Both the position numbers and the translations under genes were made by a program. Of a stretch of DNA of 64,000 bases, positions 53,400 to 61,920 are shown piece after piece. Source of the stretch: Syntrophales bacterium. Its GTDB lineage: Bacteria > Desulfobacterota > Syntrophia > Syntrophales > PHBD01. The stretch spans positions 1 to 64,000 of the forward strand of contig DAOSEM010000009.1 of assembly GCA_035363115.1 (NCBI GenBank). Reading direction: 5' to 3'. The notes below the pieces were generated by a model. The model searched no databases and was not told the origin of the DNA. It worked only from the letters and a program-made list of their open reading frames with translations. Position 1 is the first letter of the stretch, and the number at the start of each line of letters is the position of its first letter.

Positions 53400-53789
53400 C
53401 TATACCCGGATGTCTATGAGGAGTCCTTTCTGCGGCCGGCTCCCCAGTACCTGAACGTAACCGCTCCGCGTGTCCCGAACGCGGGAATACCAGTTCCCAC
53501 CGTAATCGTCGAAGAGATCGATGGTAATAGAACCCGGGGGGCTCGGCACCTGCCCGGCCAGGTCCTGCCGGAGAGCGTTTCGAAGGATCGGAAGGTTCCG
53601 GTGCCGGGCACCCGGAGACGGGTTCGCCGTCGTCGCGGGTCGGTGCTCATCCTGCCCGCGTTGCCGGTCCGGGATTGGAACCAAGTTCCGGTCCACTCCC
53701 TCGACATGGGTGATTATCAACGTCCCGTTGATCGTTATGGATCCGCCTCCGGTTAACGCAGCCGCAGCCGGTGAGGATTCTACCCGCAA
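53400..53789 (-). CDS. Doubtful 129-codon reading frame in a gene-poor stretch
   Basis: The interval 53215-53845 (631 bp) has no clear gene. This frame reads plausibly only in parts (SITINGTLIITHVEG and GSITIDLFDDYGGNW, two similar openings) and has a proline/arginine-rich middle that looks out of frame. It could be a decayed gene for a small beta-rich protein. No ribosome-binding site or family is recognised. Confidence 0.2.
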   Translation of the reverse strand: MRVESSPAAAALTGGGSITINGTLIITHVEGVDRNLVPIPDRQRGQDEHRPATTANPSPGARHRNLPILRNALRQDLAGQVPSPPGSITIDLFDDYGGNWYSRVRDTRSGYVQVLGSRPQKGLLIDIRV

Positions 53790-53845
53790 TGGCGGAAGGG
53801 GTCACCGGCCGGGCTGATACAAGAGAACATGGAGCGGAAGCTCCG

Positions 53846-54379
53846 TCAATGCTTGAAAATCATCGAATGCGCCATGTGCCGGTCGAAGTTGTTCAGGTAA
53901 AGCGCCGCCAGTTTCGAAGAGCGGACGACCAGCATGTTCTCGGCGTTCTTCTCCTCCGCTTCTTTCGTGAAATTGAAGGATCCGGTGATCACCGTCTCCC
54001 TGTCGATAAGCATCACGTTGTTGTTGGCCACGGTGTGATCGCTGTCGATGTAAACCCTGATGCCCGCTTTTTCCAGCACGAAGGCCGTCGTATCCTTTTC
54101 TCTCATCTGGCTCCGGTCCAGGAGCGCCGTGACCTTGACCCCCCGCTCCCGGGCATCCGCCAGGGCCTTGGCGATCTCATAGGACGGGAAGGAATGGGCG
54201 TGCAGGATGACTTCGGACCTGGCCTTGTCGATCTCCTTGATGACCGTAGCGGAGAGGCCGCCCCGGGGCGAGAAGAAAACATCGGCGGAGGAGATGGCTT
54301 TGACCGTCTCAGCCTGTGCCGCAGACGCGGCCAGCAGGAGGCAGAAGGCCACGAGTGGCATGATCCATCTTGGTTTCAT
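53846..54379 (-). CDS. Exported PLD/Nuc-like protein with degenerate HKD motif
   Basis: A 177-aa protein with a signal peptide (about residues 1-24, cleavage after AAQA). It has the single-domain phospholipase D nuclease fold, close to plasmid Nuc: VIKEIDKARSEVILHAHSF, KALADARERGVKVTALLD and VITGSFNFTKEAEEKNAEN. In Nuc-type enzymes the catalytic HxK precedes this block; here the position reads ANNNVMLID, so both His and Lys are Asn. Catalysis by the usual mechanism is not expected. It is the last gene of an exported trio. Confidence 0.82.
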   Translation of the reverse strand: MKPRWIMPLVAFCLLLAASAAQAETVKAISSADVFFSPRGGLSATVIKEIDKARSEVILHAHSFPSYEIAKALADARERGVKVTALLDRSQMREKDTTAFVLEKAGIRVYIDSDHTVANNNVMLIDRETVITGSFNFTKEAEEKNAENMLVVRSSKLAALYLNNFDRHMAHSMIFKH

Positions 54380-54392
54380 CCTCGGCACCCCC

Positions 54393-55259
54393 TCACTTGA
54401 AGGTCACGGTGACCTCGGCGGGTCCCTTCGGGTCCAGACCGACATATCGTGCCCGGACGGTCGTTCCGGGCGCCGTCGGCGTCAGCTTCGTAATCGTGCC
54501 GAGCGACAGGAGGTCGCCCTTCTTCAGCGCGATGCCGTCTTTCTTCAGGGAATCCCGAAGCCAGAGAACCACGTTCATCGGGTGGTCCAACAGGCTGCTG
54601 CCGGGGGCCTCCACGAGCATCTTCCCGCTCTGGTCATAGATCTGGCACTTGAAGGTCTTCAGCCGCTCCATCCATTCGGGGGTCGCCTGGACGGGAATCG
54701 GCTCCCCGACGACACCGTAGCGTGCGGCAACATTGACGGCGGCGAGCAGGGTGCCGTTGATCTTGACGTCCTTCGCATAAACGAGATCGGGAAGCTCGAT
54801 GAAGGGAATCGCCGCGTCGATCGCCTTCAGGGCCTCCATGGGGGTGGCCGCCGTGTTGATGAATTCGCTCCCCACGCGAAGGATCAGGTCGCCCTCGTAG
54901 AGGGGCCTCGCCCCGAAGGCGGCCTCGACGGTCACGCCCGACTTCAGGATCATTTTCTCCATCAGCGTGCCGCGCACCGGGGCAGTGACGCCGAAGACCT
55001 TCTGGACGTTCGGGTTCGTCAGCCCCGCCTTGTACCCGATCACCTTTCCGAAGGCCGGTGCGAGGGCTGCGTTGTATTCCGCCTGGATTCTCATGGCCTG
55101 TTCCAGCGTCGGGGAGGGATCGGGCGCCGGTGCGGGGATCTTCTTCAGGGAATAATCCGCAAGCTTCGCCCCCTCTCCTGCCGCAAACGCACCCTGGAAA
55201 AGGGACATGACAAGAAGCACACCGAGAAACGCAACGCATGACCGTCTGATTCTTTTCAT
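54393..55259 (-). CDS. Exported FAH-superfamily (2-keto-4-pentenoate hydratase-like) protein
   Basis: A 288-aa protein with a clear N-terminal signal peptide (SCVAFLGVLLVMSLFQGAFA, residues 7-26). A fumarylacetoacetate hydrolase/MhpD-type domain follows: VIGYKAGLTNPNVQ, ARPLYEGDLILRVG, PFIELPDLVY, LDHPMNVVLWLRDSL and KGDLLSLGTI. Known hydratases and decarboxylases of this fold act in the cytoplasm on 2-oxo acids, so secretion is unusual. GGAGGGAT precedes ATG 55259, which overlaps the SGNH hydrolase stop (ATGA); the PLD-like gene follows after 13 bases. Confidence 0.85.
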   Translation of the reverse strand: MKRIRRSCVAFLGVLLVMSLFQGAFAAGEGAKLADYSLKKIPAPAPDPSPTLEQAMRIQAEYNAALAPAFGKVIGYKAGLTNPNVQKVFGVTAPVRGTLMEKMILKSGVTVEAAFGARPLYEGDLILRVGSEFINTAATPMEALKAIDAAIPFIELPDLVYAKDVKINGTLLAAVNVAARYGVVGEPIPVQATPEWMERLKTFKCQIYDQSGKMLVEAPGSSLLDHPMNVVLWLRDSLKKDGIALKKGDLLSLGTITKLTPTAPGTTVRARYVGLDPKGPAEVTVTFK

Positions 55260-56446
55260 CGCAATCCCTCCTGATTCTGATTGTTCGATGCTTCTTTTGG
55301 AATGCCCTTTCCGGACGCCCCGGCCCGTCCTCCCGGGAGCGAGGCTGCGACCGCTTCAGCGACCGCTTCCGCCACCTTCCGGTTCCCGCCGGCCGTGCAA
55401 TGGCAGTGATCCCAGAAGTCTTCCGCCCTGAAAGGTCCCGTAGCGACGACCGCAATCCGCTCCTCCCCGGCAATCCGCCTCAATTCCGTCTCCAGCCGGG
55501 CGACGAGATTCTTGAAACGCGGACCGAACGTCCTGTCCTTCCCGAAATGAGCAGGGTCGGGCGATGTGGGCAGATCAACCAGGATGACGCCGATGCCTCG
55601 CCCCTTGCAGAGCAGGATCATGGACCGCATGTTCTCCCCGTACACGAAGAAACGGTCCTCATTGGCGGAAAAATCCATGTTCTGGAACTGTTCGATGGTG
55701 ATGTGTCCCGAGAAATCGCGAAACGGGATGGCAACCTCCTCGCGGAAGACGACCGACCCCACCAGCTTCAGAAAATGGCTGTATCGGGCCGCGGTCCAGA
55801 ACGCGGAGGGCTGCACACGATGATAGGGATTGGGAAAGACATGCGTGTAATCGTACCCCATGCCGGGAACGCTGTAGGGCAGGTAGTCGTTGTAAGCACT
55901 CTTGATGACGACGATGTCGGGGTTGTAGTGGATCAGGCGAAACGCGAGGTAGGAAAGGTTGAACGCCGAATTGTGCGAGCCGATTCCGGCGTTGATCACG
56001 TTGACGCTCCTGTACCCGGAGCCGGGATTCATCCATTTCTGAAGGATCGTCTCCAGGTAGTGCGGAAAGGTCTCGTCCGGTTTAACTCCTGTCCCTTCCA
56101 CGGTGCTGTCGCCCAGGCAGACGATCCGGAGTTCGCCCTGGGGCTTGGGAAGCTGGAATTCCCCGCCCTTGGTACCCATTGAATTGACCTGTCCCGCGTA
56201 TGCCGGATGGCGGGGATTGAATTCATGATGCCAGAAGGTGTTCGGAAGCATCTGGATCTGATCGGCTCCCGAACGGCAAAGGGCCTGCACGTTTGCTTTG
56301 GTCACGGGCGATATGGAGATCCGCCAGATCAGGAATCCCCCGATTTCCAATATGGCCAGCGACAGCAGGAAGGCCAGCAGGGAAGAGAGAAACCGCTTTC
56401 CTCGATGTTTTCCCGCCTCGCCGCTGCCGATTGTCGAGTTCTTCAT
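55256..56446 (-). CDS. Membrane-anchored SGNH/GDSL hydrolase
   Basis: A 396-aa protein with one N-terminal membrane segment (about 19-42), then an SGNH esterase domain. Block I is CLGDSTVEGTG (nucleophile Ser), block II NAGIGSHNS, block III KSAYNDY, and the catalytic DxxH is DHCH near residue 360. This type removes or adds acyl groups on polysaccharides or lipids outside the cytoplasm. It heads an exported trio with the FAH-type and PLD-like genes. Confidence 0.85.
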   Translation of the reverse strand: MKNSTIGSGEAGKHRGKRFLSSLLAFLLSLAILEIGGFLIWRISISPVTKANVQALCRSGADQIQMLPNTFWHHEFNPRHPAYAGQVNSMGTKGGEFQLPKPQGELRIVCLGDSTVEGTGVKPDETFPHYLETILQKWMNPGSGYRSVNVINAGIGSHNSAFNLSYLAFRLIHYNPDIVVIKSAYNDYLPYSVPGMGYDYTHVFPNPYHRVQPSAFWTAARYSHFLKLVGSVVFREEVAIPFRDFSGHITIEQFQNMDFSANEDRFFVYGENMRSMILLCKGRGIGVILVDLPTSPDPAHFGKDRTFGPRFKNLVARLETELRRIAGEERIAVVATGPFRAEDFWDHCHCTAGGNRKVAEAVAEAVAASLPGGRAGASGKGIPKEASNNQNQEGLR

Positions 56447-56494
56447 GCGTTCACGATCACTCTCATTTGCTTACCGGAAACCGCTCCCGATATC

Positions 56495-56992
56495 TCAGAC
56501 TTTCGGAATATGGTCAAGATGATGCGCCTCTTCGGAGACTCCGTCCGGAGCATCCGCAGCCTCGGCCCGGGCTTTCAGCGCCCGGTTCATCTCTTCGAAG
56601 CCTTTTCGTGTGTCCCGGTCAAGCCGGCTCGTGAGGAAAGGCACCAGGAGCCCGCTGAACGATTCACTCTGCCGGAAAACAACCTTCCCGTCGGCAACCG
56701 GCCGGATCTCGAAGCTGTGGGTGCCGTCGAACAGGCCGGGCAGCAGAAGCCGGCCCCGCCACCTGAGTTCCCGTCCGGGTTCCGCCACGAGCACATGGGG
56801 ACGGAAGGTCATGCCCCCGGCTCCGCCGGTCTGTATGAACACCTCAAGACTCTCCCCTTTCCGCGGAACACCGCGGATGGAACGGATGAACGGATTCCAC
56901 TCCGGATAGGCGGCGAAATCCATGAGGACTTCCCAGACCCGGTCCGGCGAGGTGTTGATGTTTGTTTCCGACTGCAGTTGATGGCTGAACAT
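56495..56992 (-). CDS. SRPBCC-superfamily (START/Bet v1-like) protein
   Basis: A 165-aa protein with the SRPBCC opening (SPDRVWEVLMDFAAYPEWNPFI), the central LRWRGRLLLPGLFDGTHSFEI and the long C-terminal helix. Such domains bind hydrophobic ligands; this subgroup is a 'polyketide cyclase-like' family of unknown role. ATG 56992 has AAGGAG at a longer than normal spacing. It ends 48 bases before the SGNH gene's start. Confidence 0.8.
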   Translation of the reverse strand: MFSHQLQSETNINTSPDRVWEVLMDFAAYPEWNPFIRSIRGVPRKGESLEVFIQTGGAGGMTFRPHVLVAEPGRELRWRGRLLLPGLFDGTHSFEIRPVADGKVVFRQSESFSGLLVPFLTSRLDRDTRKGFEEMNRALKARAEAADAPDGVSEEAHHLDHIPKV

Positions 56993-57012
56993 GAAATTTT
57001 GACAGGGTCTCC

Positions 57013-59136
57013 TTATGATGAACCGGGCCCTTCCGGCCCGGAGCATGAACATTCCGTGTCTTCCGCGGCGGTTGCCTCCGTCTGGAGCACGTACATCGGA
57101 AACACGCCGAAATTCTTTGCCAGTGGCATCTGTCCCACGTACTCGCAGGCACAGTCTTCCAGACGCATTGCCGTAACAAGGGCGGCGACGGCCTGGCTGA
57201 CGTAGATCTTCCCCGGCGGAGTGATGGGCTCGATCCGGGCGGCACTGTTGACGTGTGTTCCGTAGCAGGTCCGGCGGCCCGTCACGGGATCCCGCCCTAC
57301 ATAAACCGGACCGGCGTGCAGGGCGACACGAAGATTGACGCCGGCGGGCAGGCCGAGGGCGGCCCAGTCCGTCCTTTTCACGCGATCCAGAAGAGTCCGG
57401 CTGTACCGGATTGCGTCGCCGGCGTTCCGGAAGACAATGAACAGCCCGTCTCCCCAGGTGTTTTTCGCGGCGGTCCGAATGCCGATCTCCTTTTCTATTC
57501 TCCCGACGGAATCCAGGAAATGGGCGACAAAATTGGGCATCTGCCGCTCCTCGAGCTTGCTGAAGTGAACGACGTCGGCAAACAGCATGATCATGGTCTG
57601 TGTGGTCAGCCCAGCGGGAAGCCTCGTGGAGGCTCGGGCGCGCCGCGATTCACGGCGGACCTCAATTGCGCCCCCGCGCAGTTTCCCGAGATCGATGACC
57701 TTCACCGAGTGGCCGAGCTGCTTCCACTCTTTCATCGTCCGGTCCACACTTCCCGCGGCCGAACTGGACCGGCCGTCCCAGAGCACCAGTGGCAGGAGCT
57801 CGCAGCGAAGCTGTTTCGCCCGGATCATGGCCAGGCCGAGGAGCAGGCGATTGGCATAGCGGAACACGACGCTCCCCTCGTCAAGGCGCTGGTTGCTCGT
57901 GGCGATGACGCGCCTTGCCTTCTCCAGGACGCGGTCGTACCGGTCTTTCCAGTCCATGTCGTTCCGGATCGCAACGCTGTCGGAGAAGAATTCGTCGCGG
58001 CCGTACGGCAGCACCACGTGTGTTTCGCCGCCCGCGGCCAGAACCGCCTCGTGGAACAGGATGGGCGCGCCGCAGGCGGCGGACGAAAAACCCGCCGCCA
58101 CGCGCAGGCCGGAAACGCAACGCCGGATCTCCTCCTCCACGGTCTCCACGAGAGACGGCGGAAAGCGGGGTTCCTTCCGATCTGCGAAGTCGATCATGTG
58201 CCCGGCGAAGACAACGACCCTTGGCAGAGGCATGATCTGCTCCAGCGGAGCCTGGTCTTGGCAGAGCAGCGCAAGGATGCTCCCGGCGATGTGCCTCACC
58301 TCGGCCGTGTCGCCGATGCGCCCCTGTCCCAGCTCCGCCAGCTTCCCGAATGTCTCGAATCCCCTGTGGAACGCTCCCTGGAGAATCGAGGCGACGCCGT
58401 CGATCGCCCGCAGCCAGAAGGTGTCCTTCCCTTCCTGCCCCGTTTGTTTCAGGACCTCGCGTGTGTCCAACCCGATCCGCGTCGCCAACTCGATGGCCCG
58501 ATCCGCCCGGCCGAGTTCCAGGGCCAGCCAGGCCGCATGAATGCCGCTCCACATGCCCCGATTGGACCGGTAGGCCTCCTCGTAGAGCTCGAAGGAGCGC
58601 TCCAGGCATTGCAGCCGGGTTTTCGTGTCCGTGGTGCGCTCTGCGAGATCGCGCAAGGCCCGGGCCATCGGCGCCAGAGTCCCCTGGTCCCGGTTTCCCT
58701 CCCGCATGAGCTGTCGCAGGATGCCCAGGGCCTCCGCGGGTCCGCCGGTTCGAATCAGGGCCAGTGCCTGGAGCTGGCGCAGGAGGACGTCGTCCGGGAA
58801 ATCGGCCAGGGCGCGCCGGACGGAATCATAGGCAAGAATCGGCTCTCCCTGCTTGAGGAGCGTCTCTACCCGGTAACGCTCTTCCTGGAGGTTCGATTCC
58901 GGCGTTCGGGGGACCTCGATCCGCACCCCGGCGTTGAGAAGCTCATCCAGGTTCTCCCTTGCCGCGGAGCGAACCAGGAGCTTCTGCTCGTCGTTGAGCG
59001 ATTCATAAGGCAGGTCGTCGTAGCGAACCTTCCAGAGCTCATCGGGATATTTCCGCAGCAGGTCCCTGTGGACCTGTCCCGCGAGCATCTCCAGGAGCTC
59101 CTGGTAAAGGGTGGGGTTTTCGAATTCGACAGGCAT
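57013..59136 (-). CDS. Class III adenylate/guanylate cyclase with large N-terminal repeat and SLOG/TIR-like region
   Basis: A 707-aa soluble protein. An N-terminal helical region (about 1-260) has tetratricopeptide-like repeats. A central alpha/beta region (about 300-470) contains VVVFAGHMIDF, FSSAACGAPILFHEAVLAAGGETHVVLP and VIATSNQ, resembling nucleotide-binding SLOG or TIR-like sensor domains. The C-terminal cyclase (about 520-690) has metal aspartates in MLFADVVHFSKL and NTWGDGLFIVF and the GTHVNSAARIEP motif. It probably makes cAMP/cGMP in response to a ligand. ATG 59136 lies seven bases past AAGGGA. Its stop is 20 bases before the SRPBCC start. Confidence 0.82.
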   Translation of the reverse strand: MPVEFENPTLYQELLEMLAGQVHRDLLRKYPDELWKVRYDDLPYESLNDEQKLLVRSAARENLDELLNAGVRIEVPRTPESNLQEERYRVETLLKQGEPILAYDSVRRALADFPDDVLLRQLQALALIRTGGPAEALGILRQLMREGNRDQGTLAPMARALRDLAERTTDTKTRLQCLERSFELYEEAYRSNRGMWSGIHAAWLALELGRADRAIELATRIGLDTREVLKQTGQEGKDTFWLRAIDGVASILQGAFHRGFETFGKLAELGQGRIGDTAEVRHIAGSILALLCQDQAPLEQIMPLPRVVVFAGHMIDFADRKEPRFPPSLVETVEEEIRRCVSGLRVAAGFSSAACGAPILFHEAVLAAGGETHVVLPYGRDEFFSDSVAIRNDMDWKDRYDRVLEKARRVIATSNQRLDEGSVVFRYANRLLLGLAMIRAKQLRCELLPLVLWDGRSSSAAGSVDRTMKEWKQLGHSVKVIDLGKLRGGAIEVRRESRRARASTRLPAGLTTQTMIMLFADVVHFSKLEERQMPNFVAHFLDSVGRIEKEIGIRTAAKNTWGDGLFIVFRNAGDAIRYSRTLLDRVKRTDWAALGLPAGVNLRVALHAGPVYVGRDPVTGRRTCYGTHVNSAARIEPITPPGKIYVSQAVAALVTAMRLEDCACEYVGQMPLAKNFGVFPMYVLQTEATAAEDTECSCSGPEGPGSS

Positions 59137-59220
59137 AGAGTTCATCCCTTGGGGTATCGGCCGTTTTCCTGCATGGACGCCGGGGATCATGGAAGTCCGG
59201 ACTTTTGAAGCCGGACGGTG

Positions 59221-59817
59221 TCACCATGTTTCCCAGTGTATCTTCTCTCTCTTGAACTTGTCTTTCGCCTTCTCGCCGCCGGGGGCGGGAACGCCGATGG
59301 CGATGACGTTCAGGGGAATGACCTCCGGCGGGATGCCGAGGGTCTTTCGCACATGCCCCATCCTGTCGTCATACGGATAGGCCGCCGTCCAGACGCCTCC
59401 GAGCCCGAGCGCCTCGACGGCCAGCAGGATGTTCTCGCCGGCCAGCGATGCATCGATGATCGCAAATTCCTTCATCTTATCGTATGCTTTGGCGGTCTCC
59501 GTGCAGACAATGATGGCCGCCCCCGCCCGGGTCAGCATCTTGGCATAGGGAAGCCCCGCCGCCAGGCCGTCCAGCGTTTTTCGATCGGTCACCACCACAA
59601 ACGACCACGGCTGCATGTTGACCGCCGTGGGCGCCGCCATGCCCGCCTTGAGAATCGTCTCCAGATTGCCTTTGCCCACCTCCGCTCCGGTAAACGTCCT
59701 GACGCTCTTCCTGGAATGGATGACAGAAAAGGTGTCTTTCATCTTCGCAGCCTCCCCGGCGTACGCTGAGCCCGCCACCAGCAGGCACATCACGGCGCTG
59801 ATCCAGATTTTCCTCAT
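59221..59817 (-). CDS. Exported nitroreductase-family protein
   Basis: A 198-aa FMN-dependent nitroreductase-fold protein: IHSRKSVRTFTG, AGMAAPTAVNMQPWSFVVV, GLGGVWTAAYPYDDR and the C-terminal IAIGVPA. Unusually it starts with a signal peptide (KIWISAVMCLLVAGSAYAGE, residues 3-22). Cytoplasmic relatives reduce nitro compounds or enones with NAD(P)H; an exported form needs another electron donor. The cytochrome and other exported redox genes in this window show such electrons are available. Confidence 0.87.
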   Translation of the reverse strand: MRKIWISAVMCLLVAGSAYAGEAAKMKDTFSVIHSRKSVRTFTGAEVGKGNLETILKAGMAAPTAVNMQPWSFVVVTDRKTLDGLAAGLPYAKMLTRAGAAIIVCTETAKAYDKMKEFAIIDASLAGENILLAVEALGLGGVWTAAYPYDDRMGHVRKTLGIPPEVIPLNVIAIGVPAPGGEKAKDKFKREKIHWETW

Positions 59818-59830
59818 GGTCCGTTCCCCT

Positions 59831-60238
59831 TTACAGATCATATTGTTCGAAGTTCCACCGTTCGAGTTTCTCGAAGGCCTCTTCCGCCGCCTTGAGGATC
59901 ACCCTGAGGGAAACGGGCTTCGTGAAGAAATCGTCGAAACCGGCGGCCCGGCACTCCAGGAGGCCGAAGAAGTTGCTGTATCCCGTCAGGGCGTTGATGA
60001 TCCCGATCTGGTTGTTTACGCGGATCATCTTGCAGAGCTCCAGCCCGCTCATCCCCGGCAGCTTGAGATCCAGGAACATGACCATGATGCTCTGGGTCTT
60101 GAGAATTTCCAGCGCGTCTTCCGCATCGAAGGCCATCCAGACTTCATAGCCCGCTGATTCCAGGGCCTCTTTCAAGAGATTCAGAATCTCCTCCTCGTCG
60201 TCCACGAGCAGGATCTTCTTCTTTTTCGATTCCTCCAT
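59831..60238 (-). CDS. Single-domain response regulator (CheY-like receiver)
   Basis: A 135-aa receiver domain only. The acidic pair is in LLVDDEEEIL, the phosphoacceptor in FLDLKLPGMSG, T/S in ALTGYS and the lysine in FTKPVS. With no output domain it must act through protein contact. Its start lies 95 bases inside the upstream HisKA-domain gene, so the two are linked. ATG 60238 is favoured by the family start and a purine-rich site. Confidence 0.9.
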   Translation of the reverse strand: MEESKKKKILLVDDEEEILNLLKEALESAGYEVWMAFDAEDALEILKTQSIMVMFLDLKLPGMSGLELCKMIRVNNQIGIINALTGYSNFFGLLECRAAGFDDFFTKPVSLRVILKAAEEAFEKLERWNFEQYDL

Positions 60239-61676
60239 TCGCTCTCTCCGCGTCCGTTGAAGGGTCATCGTGGGATTCGTGAATGTCGACGATCCTGGCG
60301 AATCCTGCGTAGTCCTTTGTCCTGTATTTTCGGATCGCCATCAGCCTGCCGGTGATTTTGTGCATCCTCTGGACCTGCTCGAAGATGGTCTTGAGCTTGC
60401 CGCGCTGTGGCTCGTTTTCCGGGGCGTTCATCAGGAGGAGTTCGGAAAGCCCGGAGATGACCTGCATGGGCTGGTTCATCTCGTGGCACACGGCTCCCGC
60501 CATCTCCAGGACGCCCTGTAGTTTTTCCCGGTACTGCTTTTCCTCCTCCGCCTGCCTGCGGTCCGACAGGTCGCGGCAGACAAAGGCGAGTCCAAAGGGC
60601 GCTCCGTCCCTGTCGCGCAGGACATCGCCATGCAGCTCAAAGGGAACCTTCCGTCCACCCTTCATGATCAATTGATATTCCCTGGGGCCGAGCCTTCTCT
60701 CCTGCATGAGCTTCGCGTTTTGCTTCAGCCTTTCCCGGTCTTCGGGTGTCACGAAAGCCAGCATATTCCGGCCTTCAATGTCGCCCCTGGAATAACCGCT
60801 GATCTTCAGGGTGTTGTCGTTCACAAAGAGGATGTTGCCGTCGAGGTCGGTGCGGACAATGACATCGGGGATGGAGTCGACCAGTTTCGTGTACACTTCC
60901 TGGCTTTCCCGCAGTTCCTCCTCGGCTTTCCGGCGTTCGGCGACCTCCCGCTCGAGCGTCCGGTTGACACTCTGGTACTCGATTGTCTGGCTTTCCAGTT
61001 CCTCGTTGATCCTGTTGACCTGCTCCCGCTCCCTCTCGACCTGCCGCGCCAGGAAAAAGTTCCGCCGGGCCTGGTATTCCAGGGAATAACAGGCGATCAT
61101 CCCGATGATGTTGGCACTGATGAAGAAGAAATTGTTGCTGACCAGCACGACCATGGGCGTCTGGACGATCCAGACTGCGGCGATCTCGTACAGGGCCACC
61201 ACCACCCAGCCGGTCAACGTTGCCATGAGAAAGGGAATGCGTACAAAGGCGTAAACCCACATGAAAAGAAGCAGGAGGCCCGCGTAATAGGAATAACCGA
61301 TCGGTGGCGGGGCAATGACGATCATCCAGATGATTCCGGCACCGGCCAGGATGGCCACGGCCGTGATCATTTGATTTCCATAACGTTCGAAGGATCTTGT
61401 AAACGACAGCAGGAAGGTTGCGATAATCAGGGGATCGATGACGGCAAAGCGGATCAGCCATGTCATGCCCTTGTTTTCGGGCATGAGCAGATAATCAAGG
61501 ACACCGAAAGCGGAATAAAAGAGAGCCCCCACGATCATGGCGGCCCGGTTGTGGGGGAGAGATGCCCGGAAGTGGTCAGATTGAAACGGTGTCTCGAGGG
61601 TAGACGAGTCGCCGGCATATTTCAGGGTCAGCGGATGCAGTTTCATGATGCCCTGACGGTCCGAACTTGATTTCAT
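60144..61676 (-). CDS. Membrane PAS-HisKA protein lacking the ATPase domain
   Basis: A 510-aa protein. Six or seven hydrophobic helices (about 45-220) are followed by a coiled coil (about 225-285), a PAS domain (about 290-405, ISGYSRGDIEGRNMLAF) and a HisKA-like helix pair with CHEMNQPMQVISGLSELL. The phosphoacceptor-type His is present, but no HATPase_c N, G1 or G2 box follows in any frame: the tail overlaps the response regulator gene in another frame. It is therefore not a complete kinase. It may be a dimerisation/phosphotransfer partner for a kinase encoded elsewhere. Confidence 0.85.
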   Translation of the reverse strand: MKSSSDRQGIMKLHPLTLKYAGDSSTLETPFQSDHFRASLPHNRAAMIVGALFYSAFGVLDYLLMPENKGMTWLIRFAVIDPLIIATFLLSFTRSFERYGNQMITAVAILAGAGIIWMIVIAPPPIGYSYYAGLLLLFMWVYAFVRIPFLMATLTGWVVVALYEIAAVWIVQTPMVVLVSNNFFFISANIIGMIACYSLEYQARRNFFLARQVEREREQVNRINEELESQTIEYQSVNRTLEREVAERRKAEEELRESQEVYTKLVDSIPDVIVRTDLDGNILFVNDNTLKISGYSRGDIEGRNMLAFVTPEDRERLKQNAKLMQERRLGPREYQLIMKGGRKVPFELHGDVLRDRDGAPFGLAFVCRDLSDRRQAEEEKQYREKLQGVLEMAGAVCHEMNQPMQVISGLSELLLMNAPENEPQRGKLKTIFEQVQRMHKITGRLMAIRKYRTKDYAGFARIVDIHESHDDPSTDAERANGGIEKEEDPARGRRGGDSESLERGPGISGL

Positions 61677-61920
61677 GACTCTCCAGCCGCACGGGAACTG
61701 CCGGCACGTCCGTCTGCCCTGTTTGATGGAAGCGGTCAGGCCGGAATCGATCCTTCCTGCCCATGGATGTCCGTTCTCCGTTTCCGGTCCATTCGGTGTT
61801 GGACGGCACCTTGCCGGCTCCAACTTCAGGCAATGTCGCACAACACGATGGAAAGGTCCAGTTGATTGACGTTTGCCGGAAGAGCCCTGGATGGACTCCG
61901 CTGCCGGACGGGGACACCCT

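Noticed and set aside
57253..59208. 651-codon plus-strand frame opposite the large cyclase
   Set aside because: It is the antisense of a gene with clear cyclase motifs; long antisense frames are expected in GC-rich DNA.
59195..59216. GTCCGG/CCGGAC hairpin upstream of the cyclase 5' end
   Set aside because: A six-bp stem without a T-tract on either strand; not enough to call a terminator.
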